The notes under the pieces: model-generated
The model's database searches: none
Seen by the model: the letters and a program-made list of their open reading frames with translations, nothing else
Told to the model about the DNA's origin: nothing
Source of the DNA: Calvatia gigantea
Taxonomy: Eukaryota; Basidiomycota; Agaricomycetes; Agaricales; Lycoperdaceae
Length of the DNA: 64,000 nucleotides
Reading direction: 5' to 3'
Assembly: GCA_025093985.1 (NCBI GenBank)
Contig: JACAAK010000002.1
Span: 2,418,001 to 2,482,000, forward strand
Translations under genes and position numbers: made by a program
Shown: positions 1 through 10,689 of the stretch, piece by piece
Numbering within the stretch: position 1 is the stretch's first letter
Layout of the letters: each line of letters starts with the position of its first letter

Positions 1-343
1 TCTTAAGAGTAGAGTTTAAGAGTGTGTTTCAAGAGTTATAGATTGAGTCTCCACCTAACCAAGTAGAAACGATGGGGTCTACTGGTCAAGTTGAGGGGTT
101 TATATACTACAACAGTGTACTATTGTATTGTACTGTATTGATATGTTACTTGTTTATATATGATATTCGAATGTGGTATGACTTCAAAGTGGTATGACTT
201 TGAATTATGACATAAGCTGTGCTATTTATATGTATTAAGTTCTAGGTAAGTCTGGCTATGTTCTAGGTCTGTCTAGATACAAGTTAGTCTTTAAAGGTGT
301 TCTAGAACTTGTATTATCTAAGTAAATACACAAGTTCATAACA
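1..343 (-). repeat. LTR fragment, family C
   Basis: The stretch is the reverse complement of the LTR at 39128-39656, including the block just after its TATA-like tatataaaccc and the same 5' end, TGTTATGAA, which falls here at base 343. The 3' part lies outside the window. It cuts into element 1 in the RNase H region, since coding similarity to element 2 resumes immediately at 344. This is therefore a younger insertion nested in an older one. Confidence 0.75.
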
Positions 344-522
344 GATAGGATGGCTTCCAGGGCATATTTCGAGGCATTGGTTTCAATGAAGAAGGGTTTA
401 GTTTGGTCTGGCATGAGTAAGACAGGTTTCTTGAGAAATTCTGCCTTTAGTTGTTTGAATGCATTGTTTGCTTTGATTTCCCATTCAAATTTCTTTATTT
501 TTGATAGTAGGGCATTGAGTGG

Positions 523-1300
523 TCAAGAAATGTCAGCATAGCAATGTATGAATTTTCGGTAGAAGTTACAGAATCCCATAAATTTTCTGACATTGCAGGT
601 AGTGCAGGGTAAAGGCCATTCTTCTATTCCGTGGAGTTTGGTATCATCCATTTCAATCTTGTCAGAGGAGATTATCATGCTGAGATATTTGTGGTGAATT
701 TTGTCAAATTCACATTTCTCTAACTTCAGGTATAGATTGTTATCCTTCAATATTTGGAGGGCTTCCATGGTAAGGCAATCCATTTCTTCCTGAGTTTTGG
801 CATAGATTAGAATATTGTCCATATAGATTATGATTCCTCCTTTGTCAAGCATTTTGGTGAATATCATATCCATTATCTTCTGAAATGTAGCAGGAGAGTT
901 GCACATTCCAAAGAACATGACATTTGGTTTATAGAGTCTGATGAGAGTTTTGAAGGTGGCTTTCCATTGATCACCTTCTCAAATTTGGATGTTATTATAT
1001 CTGAGTTGGATGTCCATTTTGGTGAAGAGTTTTGCTCCTTGGAGTTTATCCATGATAGTCATGATTATAGGAATAGGGTAAGCATTCTTTTTCATGTGTT
1101 TGTTCAGGTATCGGTAATCTTGGCAAGGGCATAGTTTCCCATCCTTCTTTCCTACAAAGAAGAACAAGGAGGCCATTGGAGATTCGGATTCTTGGATATA
1201 TCCTTTTTGGAGGTTTTCATGTACAAACTTCTTGAGTTCTTTGGTTTCTAGGGGGGATAGGGGATATGTTTTTCCTAGTTCCAGTTTGAATGTATCCAGG
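523..1300 (-). pseudogene. Reverse transcriptase fragment of element 1
   Basis: This encodes the palm and fingers of a Gypsy reverse transcriptase, which copies element RNA into DNA. Visible landmarks in order are FFVGKKDGKL and CQDYRYLNKHMKKNAYPIP (near 1090-1175), KMDIQLRYNNIQI (near 985), and MFFGMCNSPATFQK near 900. The catalytic box near 813-827 reads YMDN where Gypsy enzymes normally have YxDD. It ends in KFMGFCNFYRKFIH, the start of the connection to RNase H. In-frame stops split it into at least two ORFs, so it cannot make active enzyme. Element 2 and element 3 carry parallel copies. Confidence 0.85.
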
Positions 1301-1338
1301 AGTTCAATTTTGTGATTGTAGAAACATGTCAGCAGAAA

Positions 1339-2170
1339 TCATTCAGATTTCTTGCTGTCAAATAGTACTACAAACTTCCTGTATTTCCTAGGTAGTTTGA
1401 CTTGGGTTTTCAGAGTGGATTTCTGTGCTAAACTTGTAGCTTGAGTAATCTTCATGTTGATTTCTAGTTTGTGTAGAGTTTGAGTAATTCCATAGAGTTC
1501 ATGTTTCAAGTGAAATTTGTCGAAATCGATGTTTTCCAAATAGAGTTTTAGTTCATCGATTGAGAGTTCTGGTTCATCAGAGTGGATGATCACTTCAAAG
1601 ACTTTTACTGCTAGTGGGTCAAAGTTTTTGTCTAGGTAGGTGTACTGTTCAGTATCATTCATTCTGTGAATGTCTAAGGCAATTTTGTTGATGGTGGTGA
1701 GTTCATTTGTGAATTTCACAATGAGGGGTATGATGTGGTCATTGTTTCACCATTTGAATTCTTGGGTAGTCCAGTTTATGTCTAGATTTGTCTGTTGTAG
1801 CCAGGGGTATCTGAGGATTAAATCTTTTGATCCTATTCCTGAGATGTAGGCTTCAAAATGACATTGTTTTCCATTGATTAAAGTGTTTAGTTCAATGCTC
1901 TTGTAAATTGATCCATTTTCATTGGGGGTTCCATCTGCATTAGATACTTTGATGGGTTGGTTCATAGTATGGGTTTATAGTCCATAAGTATGAGTGAACA
2001 TTGAAGAGATGAAGTTTTCTTAAGCTCCTGAGTCAATTAATACAGTGACTGTGATGTTTTGTAGATGATTCTGATTTAATTCAATAGGAAGGAAAATTGA
2101 CACTTTGTTGTTTGAGGTGGGGAGTTTGATCAGGTTAATTTGTGGGTCACCCAGTAATTCTTTTTCAAGA
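1339..2170 (-). pseudogene. Aspartic protease and linker of element 1
   Basis: The retropepsin-like domain cleaves the Gag-Pol polyprotein. The active-site triplet Asp-Ser-Gly is visible in LIDSGA near 2016-2034, followed by a stop codon, and the distal strand motif appears as SGIGSKDLILRYPWLQQ near 1780-1850. A linker of about 125 residues rich in charged residues then leads to the RT. The stop after the active site breaks the domain. Its place between CCHC gag and RT matches Gypsy order. Confidence 0.75.
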
Positions 2171-2284
2171 TTGGGTGATGCCTTCAAAAATCCCCAAAGG
2201 GTTTGAGTGTTGGGTCAGTAATGTAGGCTTCCCTGAATTCCATTCATTCATCAGTTGGGAGCTCTCTAATCATGGCTTGAATAT

Positions 2285-4184
2285 CTAGTGCAGAGATTTT
2301 TCAGGTTTGGTTTGGGGTGGAGCCAGAGTAGTTTTGTGAGGATTGTGGTGGTGGCGGAGGTCATGAGTATTGTGGTGGCTGCATGAATCTTTGTTGTGGA
2401 GGGTTAGGTCATCTGGGAGGTAGTTTATCCTTAGATAGGTTTGGGTCAGGGTTTGGACAATTGCTGATAAGGTGTCCAAATTTTCCACATCCTATGCATT
2501 TTCCTGCTTTGTAGTGAGCAACTTGCTCAGCAGTAAATATGGCGTTGAGTTGTAGTTCAGGATCCTCAGGATCAGGGTTTTTGTTGTCTTGTTCTTGCTC
2601 CAGATAGTATGGTTCTTCATCTTTATAAGGTACTTCATAATAGTCTTGCAATTCCATCTGTATTTCATAGATTGTTCATCTAAGTTGGTTATTTTGTTGA
2701 AAATGAGTGTAATGGTTTGGTTGAGGAAATTGTGGTGGTTGATAGGGGGTTGGATTTCTGGGGAAATGTTGAGGCCACATTGTGTCCACTTGACAGTTGA
2801 TTGAGTTTCATCACACTGCATTGGTATACCATTCAGCAATGGTTTCAAGTACTCCCTCTTTCCATGTTCATACTTCTCTGGCTAGAGAAGGGTTGAGTCC
2901 TCATTTGTATTGCTCAATTAGTGCTTCATTGTCTTGGATCCCTCCAATTGATGCAAAACGTTGAAATTCCAGGTTGAAATTGGCTGCAGAAGATTTGCTT
3001 TGTCTTAATTTATACCATTGTCTTTGTGCAGTGATTTGTTCATCTATGGGGGTGAAGTGTTTGAGGATTTCCATTTCAAATTCTTCAAATGTAGAGTATT
3101 GCCATGGAATGGGATTTCCACCAGCATCAGTAAATTCAGCTTTTGTAGTACTGTTTTGACCAGGATCCAGCTTTTCCTTTGACCATAAGGCCAAGGACAA
3201 ATCTGATCTGTCATTGATCATCCATAAATGCTCTTGGGTTCATTTCAAGATAGTTCTTGACTAGCATCCACCAAGTTTTAAATCTTGGGTTAGTTCCATT
3301 GAAGTTTGGAGGTTTTTGTCTGATTTCTTTTGAGTTTCCATTATTCCTTACAAACTGTATAGCAGGAGTTCAATATCTTTGTCACCTTCCATCTCCTCCT
3401 CCAAGCAAGAAAGAGGACAGAGTGGATGGAGTATTGCTGGGATTTTGTGAGGAGAGAGGGGAGAAAGAGGGTACTCTACCTCTTTGACCTCTACTAGGGA
3501 ACTTCTACTGGGAGGTCTTCATACTCCAATCCTGAATATTGGGGTTGTTGCACCAGAAGGTAGTTGGTTAGGTGGCTGAGTACTTGTTTGAGTTTGAGTT
3601 TGAGTTGAAGTAGCCATCGTTTCGATTTCTGGATGTACTAGTTCTTGTGATTTGAAACCAGGGATGTCTGGGTATTTAAGGGTGTCTGGAGCATATAGAA
3701 GGTGGTCTCCTTCTCTGTTGGAGAAGTCTGATACTTTGTCTGGATATTTAGGCAGCTGATGGAATGTCTTGTCATTTGAGTCATCTTTGAGGATTGATGG
3801 CAATGTTTGGGGGTTTTCAATTCCAAATTGGGAAGGAGATATGGCTCTGGATGGTGTCTGTGGTGGGGATTCCTGTAAGGGGTGTTGTTTAGGTGAATTG
3901 GGTTGAAAATAGTCAAATTTGCCACTTCGAGATGGTTTAAGGGGTTCAGGTTCATTAGATTTCCTTGTGGGTGTGGGTAGTTCCTGTAGTAACTTTGGTT
4001 TCTGAGATCTTGTGCATGGGGTGTGGTAAATTCTTTCCAAGTAAGGTGCTGAAGGTCCTTCTGATTAGTGGGCACATTGAGGCAGTGGGGTGGTAGATGA
4101 TTCAAAGGATTGTTGAGTTGGGGTATGGAATGATCATTCAGGAGAGGAAGGAAGGTATGAGGGATGTTTCCCTTTTCAAGACAT
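2285..4184 (-). pseudogene. Gag of element 1
   Basis: The capsid/nucleocapsid protein would package element RNA. The start is taken at 4184, where the copy at 21671 begins ATG TCT CGA; here the third codon is TGA, a CpG-decay stop. A proline- and serine-rich N-terminal half is followed by a retrotransposon gag domain (near 2850-3220, with ALWSKEKLDPGQ and ILKHFTPIDEQITAQR) and one CCHC knuckle, CIGCGKFGHLISNC, near 2460-2515. Several frameshifts and stops separate these parts. Assignment rests on order and the knuckle. Confidence 0.75.
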
Positions 4185-4479
4185 GGTGAAAGAAAACAGG
4201 AAGCAGTGACTAGGCCTGCTCTACTCAATGCTACTAGGTGGAGGCTTCTCGATGTGTCAATACACAGAGGATGATAGAGAATAGTAAGCTAGTGGTGAAC
4301 AATCCCACTCTTTTCAATATTACTTGCAGAGGATGACAAAACAACAATTAGTAGACCCAAAGTTCTACTTTTCTTGACCCAATTACTGGAAAGGCTTCTT
4401 GACATCAATTGGATGGAGGAATAATTGGCAGAAGCTAGCCATAAGAAACAGGAGTCGTTTAGAAATGGGAGAGGGATGA

Positions 4480-4488
4480 GGTTATTCT
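4480..4488 (-). promoter_or_regulatory. Putative self-priming primer-binding site, element 1
   Basis: On the minus strand the bases are AGAATAACC, two bases inside the LTR end at 4491. They are the exact complement of GGTTATTCT in the LTR (4725-4733), which lies where the transcript is expected to start. No match to a tRNA 3' end (TGG start) is visible. Confidence 0.55.
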
Positions 4489-4490
4489 TA

Positions 4491-5121
4491 TGTTACATGT
4501 GTTACTTTACTTTGTAACTGGGCCCAGATCATCTCCACTCAAGGAGAGGTTTAACATTATAGCCCAGGAGTATACAACAAGTCTCAATGACTTCTATGCA
4601 GACTTCAGATCGCTCCCTTGAGTAGAAGCTCACACTTGTCTGAGAAGTCCAAGTTAAATGTCACTGCAGTCCCCAAGGTTGTTAACCTTGTAGCAGATGA
4701 GTGAAGATAAGGAAGCTTGTTACTAGAATAACCTAAGGTAATACAATGGTACTACTTAGGGTTATATACTAGCTACAGATAAGAGATACGAGAATTATGT
4801 AGTAAATGGGCATGAGTCAATGGGAGACTACTACAGGTTAATTGGTAAGCTATGGAGTCATAGGGAACAAGTAAGGGAAATAGAGAATAGGGGGTATGAG
4901 TCATGGAAAGGCAGAGACAAGTAGATAGAAGTCCAATGATGAGAATATCAGAAGGTGAAACAGGGACATGACTCAGAATGAGTCATAAGAAGCAAAGGTA
5001 GAAGTACATGTGATAAATAAATAAAAAATGGACTAAGGTGTAAAGAGAGAAAACAACACAGTCTAAATGGAAGATTAATATGTTAACAGGGAGAGTTTGG
5101 GAATGTGGTAAGTTTGTAACA
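4491..5121 (-). repeat. Chromovirus LTR shared by elements 1 and 2
   Basis: The LTR begins TGTTACAAAC (at 5121) and ends GTAACA (at 4491), so its tips form the inverted pair TGTTAC/GTAACA. It contains a TATATAA-like box and, about 35 bp on, the GGTTATTCT tract. It serves as 5' LTR of element 1 and 3' LTR of element 2. It is clearly diverged from the LTR at 12950-13585, so the tandem is not recent. Confidence 0.85.
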
Positions 5122-6822
5122 GTAATCAAGGAATACTCCATTGTCATAATACTTATCATCAAAAGCATTATAGGGGTTGTTGAGGATTTATTCCTGGAAG
5201 CACTGCTTCATTTTCTCTATAGCTTGTACATGATAGTCATGTTTTGGGCAATCTTTGGGTTTATGTTTCAGGTTGAGGATTTCACAGAGTTGGCAGAAGT
5301 ACTGGGGACAAGTCCAGTAGTAATATCCAGGGCAGGTTTTTTGACAGATGAAACAAGTGGTGTGGGTACAATTGCTTGTCCAGTGACCTACAGCAGGGAG
5401 ATAGAGTTTGGCACGTTTTTCACAAAAGGCCTTTGGGTCAAAGTTTGGGTTATTCATGGCTCAGGGCTGGGTGGGAGTTCCTCTTCATCCTGAGTTGAAT
5501 TGGAGGGGTTTTCATCTAAGTTTTGGAGCACTATTAGATGGTCCAGATTAGTCATGAGCTTATAGATGGCAGTTTTGAGTTGCTCCAGGTGAGTTGGTTT
5601 GTTGGGGGATACTAGGTAGGGCCAGGGTAGGCACATTTGATTTGGTGGAGGGTTTTCTCTGGGGGGAATGGGTTTGTTGGTGTAGTCTGACTGGAAGTAG
5701 GCTAGTTTGTTGATCAAGTGCAATAGGCTCAATGCAATTTTCATAGAGGTATTGGACATAAGCCTGAGGTAATTCAAGGCTTTGTAATGCCTGGATAAAT
5801 AAGGCTACTCTATTAGCAGTGTGCTCATAATCCCTAGAAAGATGTTCAAGCTGTAATATGGCATCATAGATAATGTACCAGTGATTTTGTTGATTGGCAT
5901 GAGATAGATATTTGGTGCAGAAGCAAGTTTGATGATTTTCCTTGAGGACCATCATATGGAGGGATCCCTCAGATGAGAAATCAGTTTAAACCCATAGCTT
6001 CATGGGTGAAGGTCCATTGTCAGGAGTGAAGTCTGGACTGAACTGGGCCTGTCCACTGGTGTCTCAGTTAGCAGGGTTGGCTGCAACCTAGGCAAGGTAG
6101 GTAGTAGTGGGGGCTGCTGGATTAGAGGGTTTGGGAGGAAGTTCCTCCCTACAAGATTTTGGGATCCCAGCTTGCTCTGAGGGGAGTGTTGGGGTGGGGT
6201 TATCAACCCAGATTGGGTAAACATATTCAGGCTTTGGAGACCAGAAAAGTTGTCTGGGGTTAGATTTTGCATCATAGGAAGGAGTATAGAGAGTGGTTCT
6301 GGAAATGACCTCAGCAAAAGTTGTGGGGGTGTCTCTAGGTTCAGTGTGGCAGGATAGGTTTCATATGTCTGGATATTAGGGATAAAGTTTGGGTACAGCA
6401 GAGCTGCTTCCCATTCAGACTAGGTAGGTGCATTTCTCCCAGGGAGTGTTGGTGGAGGATTCATTGGACAGAGAGATGTAGATACACTCACCATTGACAA
6501 AGATGTCGACCCAGAAGTGTTTGTTCTGGTCCATGATTTGTTGTAGTTCATCTTTGGCAAAGACAGCATTCAAAAGGGTAAGAATTGGTTTTTCCAGAAG
6601 TTTGTTTATTTGGATAGTGGGCAGGATTGGGGTAGGGGTTTTGTTGTCCACAGGTGTGACAGTAGGTGGGTTGGATACAGGAATATAAGGGGAAGAGGGG
6701 AGGGATTGAGCTTTTCTTGGGGAATTATTTTTGGTGGAGAGGGAGATTGAAGAGAGGAAGGGAGATGAGGCTACTATAGCAGCTTTCTTTCCTTTCTTAT
6801 AGTTCTTCTGGATGGGTGCCAT
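5122..6822 (-). pseudogene. Extra ORF downstream of the chromodomain (ORF3), element 2
   Basis: This is a separate reading frame that starts with ATG at 6822, 60 bp beyond the pol stop at 6883, and runs to the 3' LTR. I do not recognise a family. The N-terminal part is basic (MAPIQKNYKKGKKAA), then Pro/Ser/Thr-rich, then a block with IMDQNKHFWVDIFV. A middle helical part (LEHLSRDYEHTANRVALFIQ, near 5790) follows. The last part (5188-5457) is rich in Cys and His: FCEK, then HWTSNCTHTTCFICQKTC, CPQYFCQLC and DCPKH, looking like a zinc-binding module. At least four stops or shifts break it. Equivalent ORFs sit in the same place at 19236-20738 and 29919-31640, so it belongs to the element. It could be Env-like, a second nucleocapsid or a captured host gene. 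Confidence 0.6.
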
Positions 6823-6882
6823 TAATGATTTAGTTCACAAGGTACTATTAAGAAATGATGGAGAAGCTAGAGTACTTCTTGT

Positions 6883-8530
6883 CTATTTATGTCCTTTTTG
6901 GTGTTTGAGTGGGGTGGGTTTTAGTTGGTGTTTTTGTTAGTATTTTCATAAAAGTTCTTGGGCATGTGGTAACAGTTGTGCTTCATTTTCCCAAGAGTTA
7001 TCTTTGTGGTCATAACCTTTTCATTTGATATAGTATTCTTTTTGTTTATTTTTAGTTTGATGATTCAGAATACCTTCAATTTTGTATTCTTCTTCTCCTT
7101 CTATTATGTCAGGAAGGGGTGGTTCTGGGTTCAGTCCATGGATATTATTTTTGGTGTATTTAGAGAGAAGAGTAATATAGAATACATTGTGAATCTTCTA
7201 TGTTTCAGATAGATTAAGTCAGTAGGAGAGTGGTGATAGGACTTCTTTTATTGTAAATGGTCCAAAGTGTTTCAGTACTATCTTGTTTGATTTGAATGGG
7301 AGTTTCAGATTTCTCTGTTCAAGCCATACTCATTGTCCTAGGACAAAGGGTTTGAATTTTAATTTGATTTATTGTTCCATATGTTCCATAGCCAGTTTGT
7401 AGGCAGCTATGGCTTCTTTTTGAGCATGATCTAGTAATTCTATTCTTTCTTCTGTGGTGGTGAAGTTTGACTCTTTAAGGATAGTGGGTATTCTATGGGG
7501 TTTTGTTTCATACATGAGTTCAAAAGATGTTTGTTTTCAATCAGAATGTGTTCTTGAGTTGTAGGAGAATTCTAGGATGGAGAGGGTTTCAGACCAGGTA
7601 GAGGGGTTTCCCATGCAGTAGATAGACAGGTATGCAGAAATTTCCTGGTTGAATTGTTCCATGGTTCCATCAGATTGAGGGTAGTAGGCTGATAAGAAGG
7701 ATTGTATTATTCTAAGGTGTTTCATGAGAGCCTGACTGGAGTTTGCTTGGAAATGAGGGTTGTGGTTGAAGATTATCTTGTCTGGTAGTCCAAATCTAGT
7801 GTAGACTTTGTCTATAATTATGTCAGCAATTCCTTTGGCAGTGATTTCTTTTGTACAAGGAGTGAGAATTACCCCCTTTGTAAGTCTATGGTCTACTATG
7901 GACAGAATGGAGTCAAATCTGTAGGATCTAGGAAGGTTGGTTAATAGATCTATTGCAATATATGCAAATGGTCTAGTGGAAGTGGGTAGTGGGATTGGTT
8001 GCAACAGTGGATGAGCAGGGTTTCAGTTGATCTTGAATTGCTGGTATGTACTACATCCTCTAACATAATTTCATACAAAGGTGCTCATTCCTGGCCAATA
8101 CACTTCAGCCTTGGCCATTCAGTAGGTTTTCTGTTCTCCAGGGTGTCTGGCAAAAGGGTGATTGTAGTATCATTGGATAATTTGTCAGTGGAGTTTCATG
8201 TCTTCTAGGATAATTATTTTCCCTTCATAAGTCATGAGATGTCCATTTGACATGGGAATAATTCTATATTTCAGATTTATTGATTCCAGTGATTTAGATA
8301 GAAGTTGTTTCATAGCTTCCATAGTTACTTCATTGTATTTTGAAGAGTTGGTAATCTTGGTTTGTAGTTTCTGATCAATGAGGGAGATGAACAGTTCATT
8401 GGGTAGTACAATAATTTTGCTGAGGAATACTTCTTCTGGTAGAACAATAACATATTCATTATCATTGTTGTCATCAGGGGTGTGATCAGGTCTTTGTGAG
8501 AGTGCATCAGTGGCTGGTATTTTCATTTCT
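6883..8530 (-). pseudogene. Integrase with C-terminal chromodomain, element 2
   Basis: Integrase joins element cDNA to the chromosome, and the chromodomain steers it to marked chromatin. The catalytic core is visible at 7537-8004: FAYIAIDLLTNLP (first Asp), PDKIIFNHNPHFQ (second acidic position now Asn) and GTMEQFNQEISAYL (Glu). Downstream, near 6955-7105, the chromodomain reads EYKIEGILNHQTKNKQKEYY and KGYDHKDNSWENEAQLLP, with TGA in place of the Trp of the usual KWKGY. The second core Asp appears as SDHDPRF in the CpG-rich copy near 24,630. The protein is dead through stops and the lost Asp. Confidence 0.85.
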
Positions 8531-10020
8531 GGAACATGTTCTATGGCAAAATCAAAGTGTACAAGGAATCTGAGCCATTGGGCTTGTCTTCTAGAGATAT
8601 TTTGGGGCTTTCTCCAAAAGGTAAGGTTCTTGTGATCAGTCCATATAGTTATGTGATGTTGGGCTCCTTCTAGGTAGTGTTGCCATTCCTCCAGTGTGGT
8701 GATTATGGCAAGGAGTTCTCAGTCATGTATTTCATAGTTATACTAGGTAGGGTTGAATGCTTTGGATAGGAAGGCTACTGGGTGGTAGTTTCCATTTGTG
8801 TCTTGCTGGGATAAGATGGCTTTTAAGGCATATTTTGAGGCATCAGTTTCAATGAAGAAGGGTCTTGTTTGGTCCAGCATAAGTAAAACAGGTTTCTTCA
8901 TGAATTCTGATTTCAGTTGTTTGAAGGCTTTGTTTGCCTTGATTTCCCATTCAAATTTCTTCATTTTGGATAGTAGGGCATTAAGTGGTCAAGAGATGTT
9001 GGCATAGCAATGTATAAATTTTTGGTAGAAGTTGCAGAATCCCATAAATTTTCTGACATTGCAGGTAGTGTAGGGTAAAGGCCATTCTTCTATTCCATGG
9101 AGTTTGGTATTGTCCATTTCAATCTTGTCAGGGGAGATTATCATGCTGAGATATTCAAGATGGATTTTATCAAATTTGCATTTTTCCAGTTTCAGGTATA
9201 GATTGTTGTCCTTCAGTATTTGGAGGGCTTCTATAGTAAGGCAATCCATTTATTTCTGAGTTTTAGTATAGATGAGAATGTTATCCATATATATTATAAT
9301 TCCTCCTTTATTGAGCATTTTGGCAAATATTGTATCCATCATCTTCTGAAAGGTGATTGGGGAGTTGCACATTCCAAAGAACATGACATTCAGTTCATAA
9401 AGTCCAATGGGAGTTTTGAAGGTGGCTTTCCATTGATCTCCTTCTTGGATTCAAATATTATTGTATCCAAGTTGGGCATCCATTTTGGTAAAGAGTTTTG
9501 CTCCCTGGAGTTTATCCATAATAGTTGTAATCATGGGAATGGGGTAAGTGTTCTTCTTCATATATTTGTTAAGGTACTGGTAGTCTTGGCATGATCTATG
9601 TTTCCCATTCTTCTTTCCTACAAAGAAGAAGGAAGAGGCCATGGAAGATTCAGATTCTTGTATATATCCTTTTCAGAGGTTTTCATATATGAACTTCCTG
9701 AGTTCTTCAGTTTCTAGGGAAGATAGAGGGTACATTCTTCCTAGTTCTGGTTTGAAGGTGTCAAGGAGTTTGATTTTGTGGTTATATGGATGGTTTAGTG
9801 GGAATTATTTGGACTTTTTGGTGTCAAATAGGGATATAAATTTCTTGTATTTCCCAGGTAGTTTAGTTTTGGTTTTTGGGGTGGATTTCTGTGCTAGGCT
9901 GGTAGCTTGGGTGATTTTGGTATTGATTTTGAGTTTGTGTGGTGTTTGGGTAATTCTATAGAGTTCATGTTCTAAATAAAACTTGTCAAAGTCAATGTTT
10001 TCCAAATAGACTTTCAATTC
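8531..10020 (-). pseudogene. Reverse transcriptase and RNase H, element 2
   Basis: Landmarks from right to left: KKSK at the end of the linker (near 9805), FFVGKKNGKHRSCQDYQYLN (9560-9640), TKMDAQLGYNNI (near 9451), MFFGMCNSP (near 9380), YMDN in place of YxDD (near 9270-9290), KFMGFCNFYQKFIH, then RNase H with MLDQTRPFFIETDASKYALK and PVAFLSKAFNPT (8743-8964). The RNase H Asp (ETDAS) is kept. A run of stops and a changed active box mean no active enzyme. Confidence 0.85.
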
Positions 10021-10227
10021 ATTAATTGAGAGTTTGGGTTCATCAGAATGGACAATTGCTTCAAAGACTTTTACAGTGAGTGGGTCAAAGTTTTTGTCTA
10101 AGTAAGTGTATCATTCAGTGTCATTTATTCTGTAAATGTCTAAGGCGATTTCATTGATGGTTGTAGGTCTATTCATGGATTTAGCAATGAGGGGTATGAT
10201 GTGATTGTTGTTTCACCATCTAAACTC

Positions 10228-10653
10228 TCAAGTAGTCCAGTTTATGTCCAGATTTGTTTGTTGTAGCCATAGGTATCCAAGGATCAGGTCTTTTGATCCT
10301 ATTCCTGAGACATAAGCTTTGAAATGGCATTGCTTTTCATTGATTAGAGTAATTAGCTCTATGCTTTCATAGATTGATCTGTTTTCATTGGGGGTTCCAT
10401 CTACATTGGATACTTTGATAGGTTGATTGATGGTACAGGTTTGTAGTCCATGAGTATTAGTGAATGTGGATGAGATGAAGTTTCCTTGAGCTCCTGAGTC
10501 AATTAATGCAATGACTGAAATGTTTTGCAGGTGGCTTTGGTTTAATTCAATAGGTAAAAGGATTGATGTTTTGTTATTTGAGGTGGGAAGTTTAATGAGA
10601 TTAATTTGTGGGTCACCCAATGATTCCTTTACAGGATTGGATGATGCCTTCAA
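10228..10653 (-). pseudogene. Aspartic protease domain, element 2
   Basis: One open stretch of 141 codons keeps the retropepsin active site in VIALIDSGAQGNFIS and the later SGIGSKDLILGYLWLQQTN block. It is the best preserved protease in the window, since element 1 has a stop just after the active site and element 3 has Asn for the Asp. It sits between gag and RT and would be part of a Gag-Pol polyprotein. Confidence 0.8.
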
Positions 10654-10689
10654 AAATCTCTGAAGGGCTTGAGTGTCAGGTCAGAGATG

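Larger units (their letters stand above)
344..4490 (-). mobile_element. Ty3/Gypsy chromovirus element 1, internal region, 3' half missing
   Basis: Reading right to left it holds leader, gag, protease and reverse transcriptase, then stops inside RNase H where the family C LTR is inserted. Coding is broken by many TGA and TAG codons, mostly where related copies have CGA, TGG or CAG. It shares the LTR at 4491-5121 with element 2, which lies immediately upstream in the same orientation. Confidence 0.85.
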
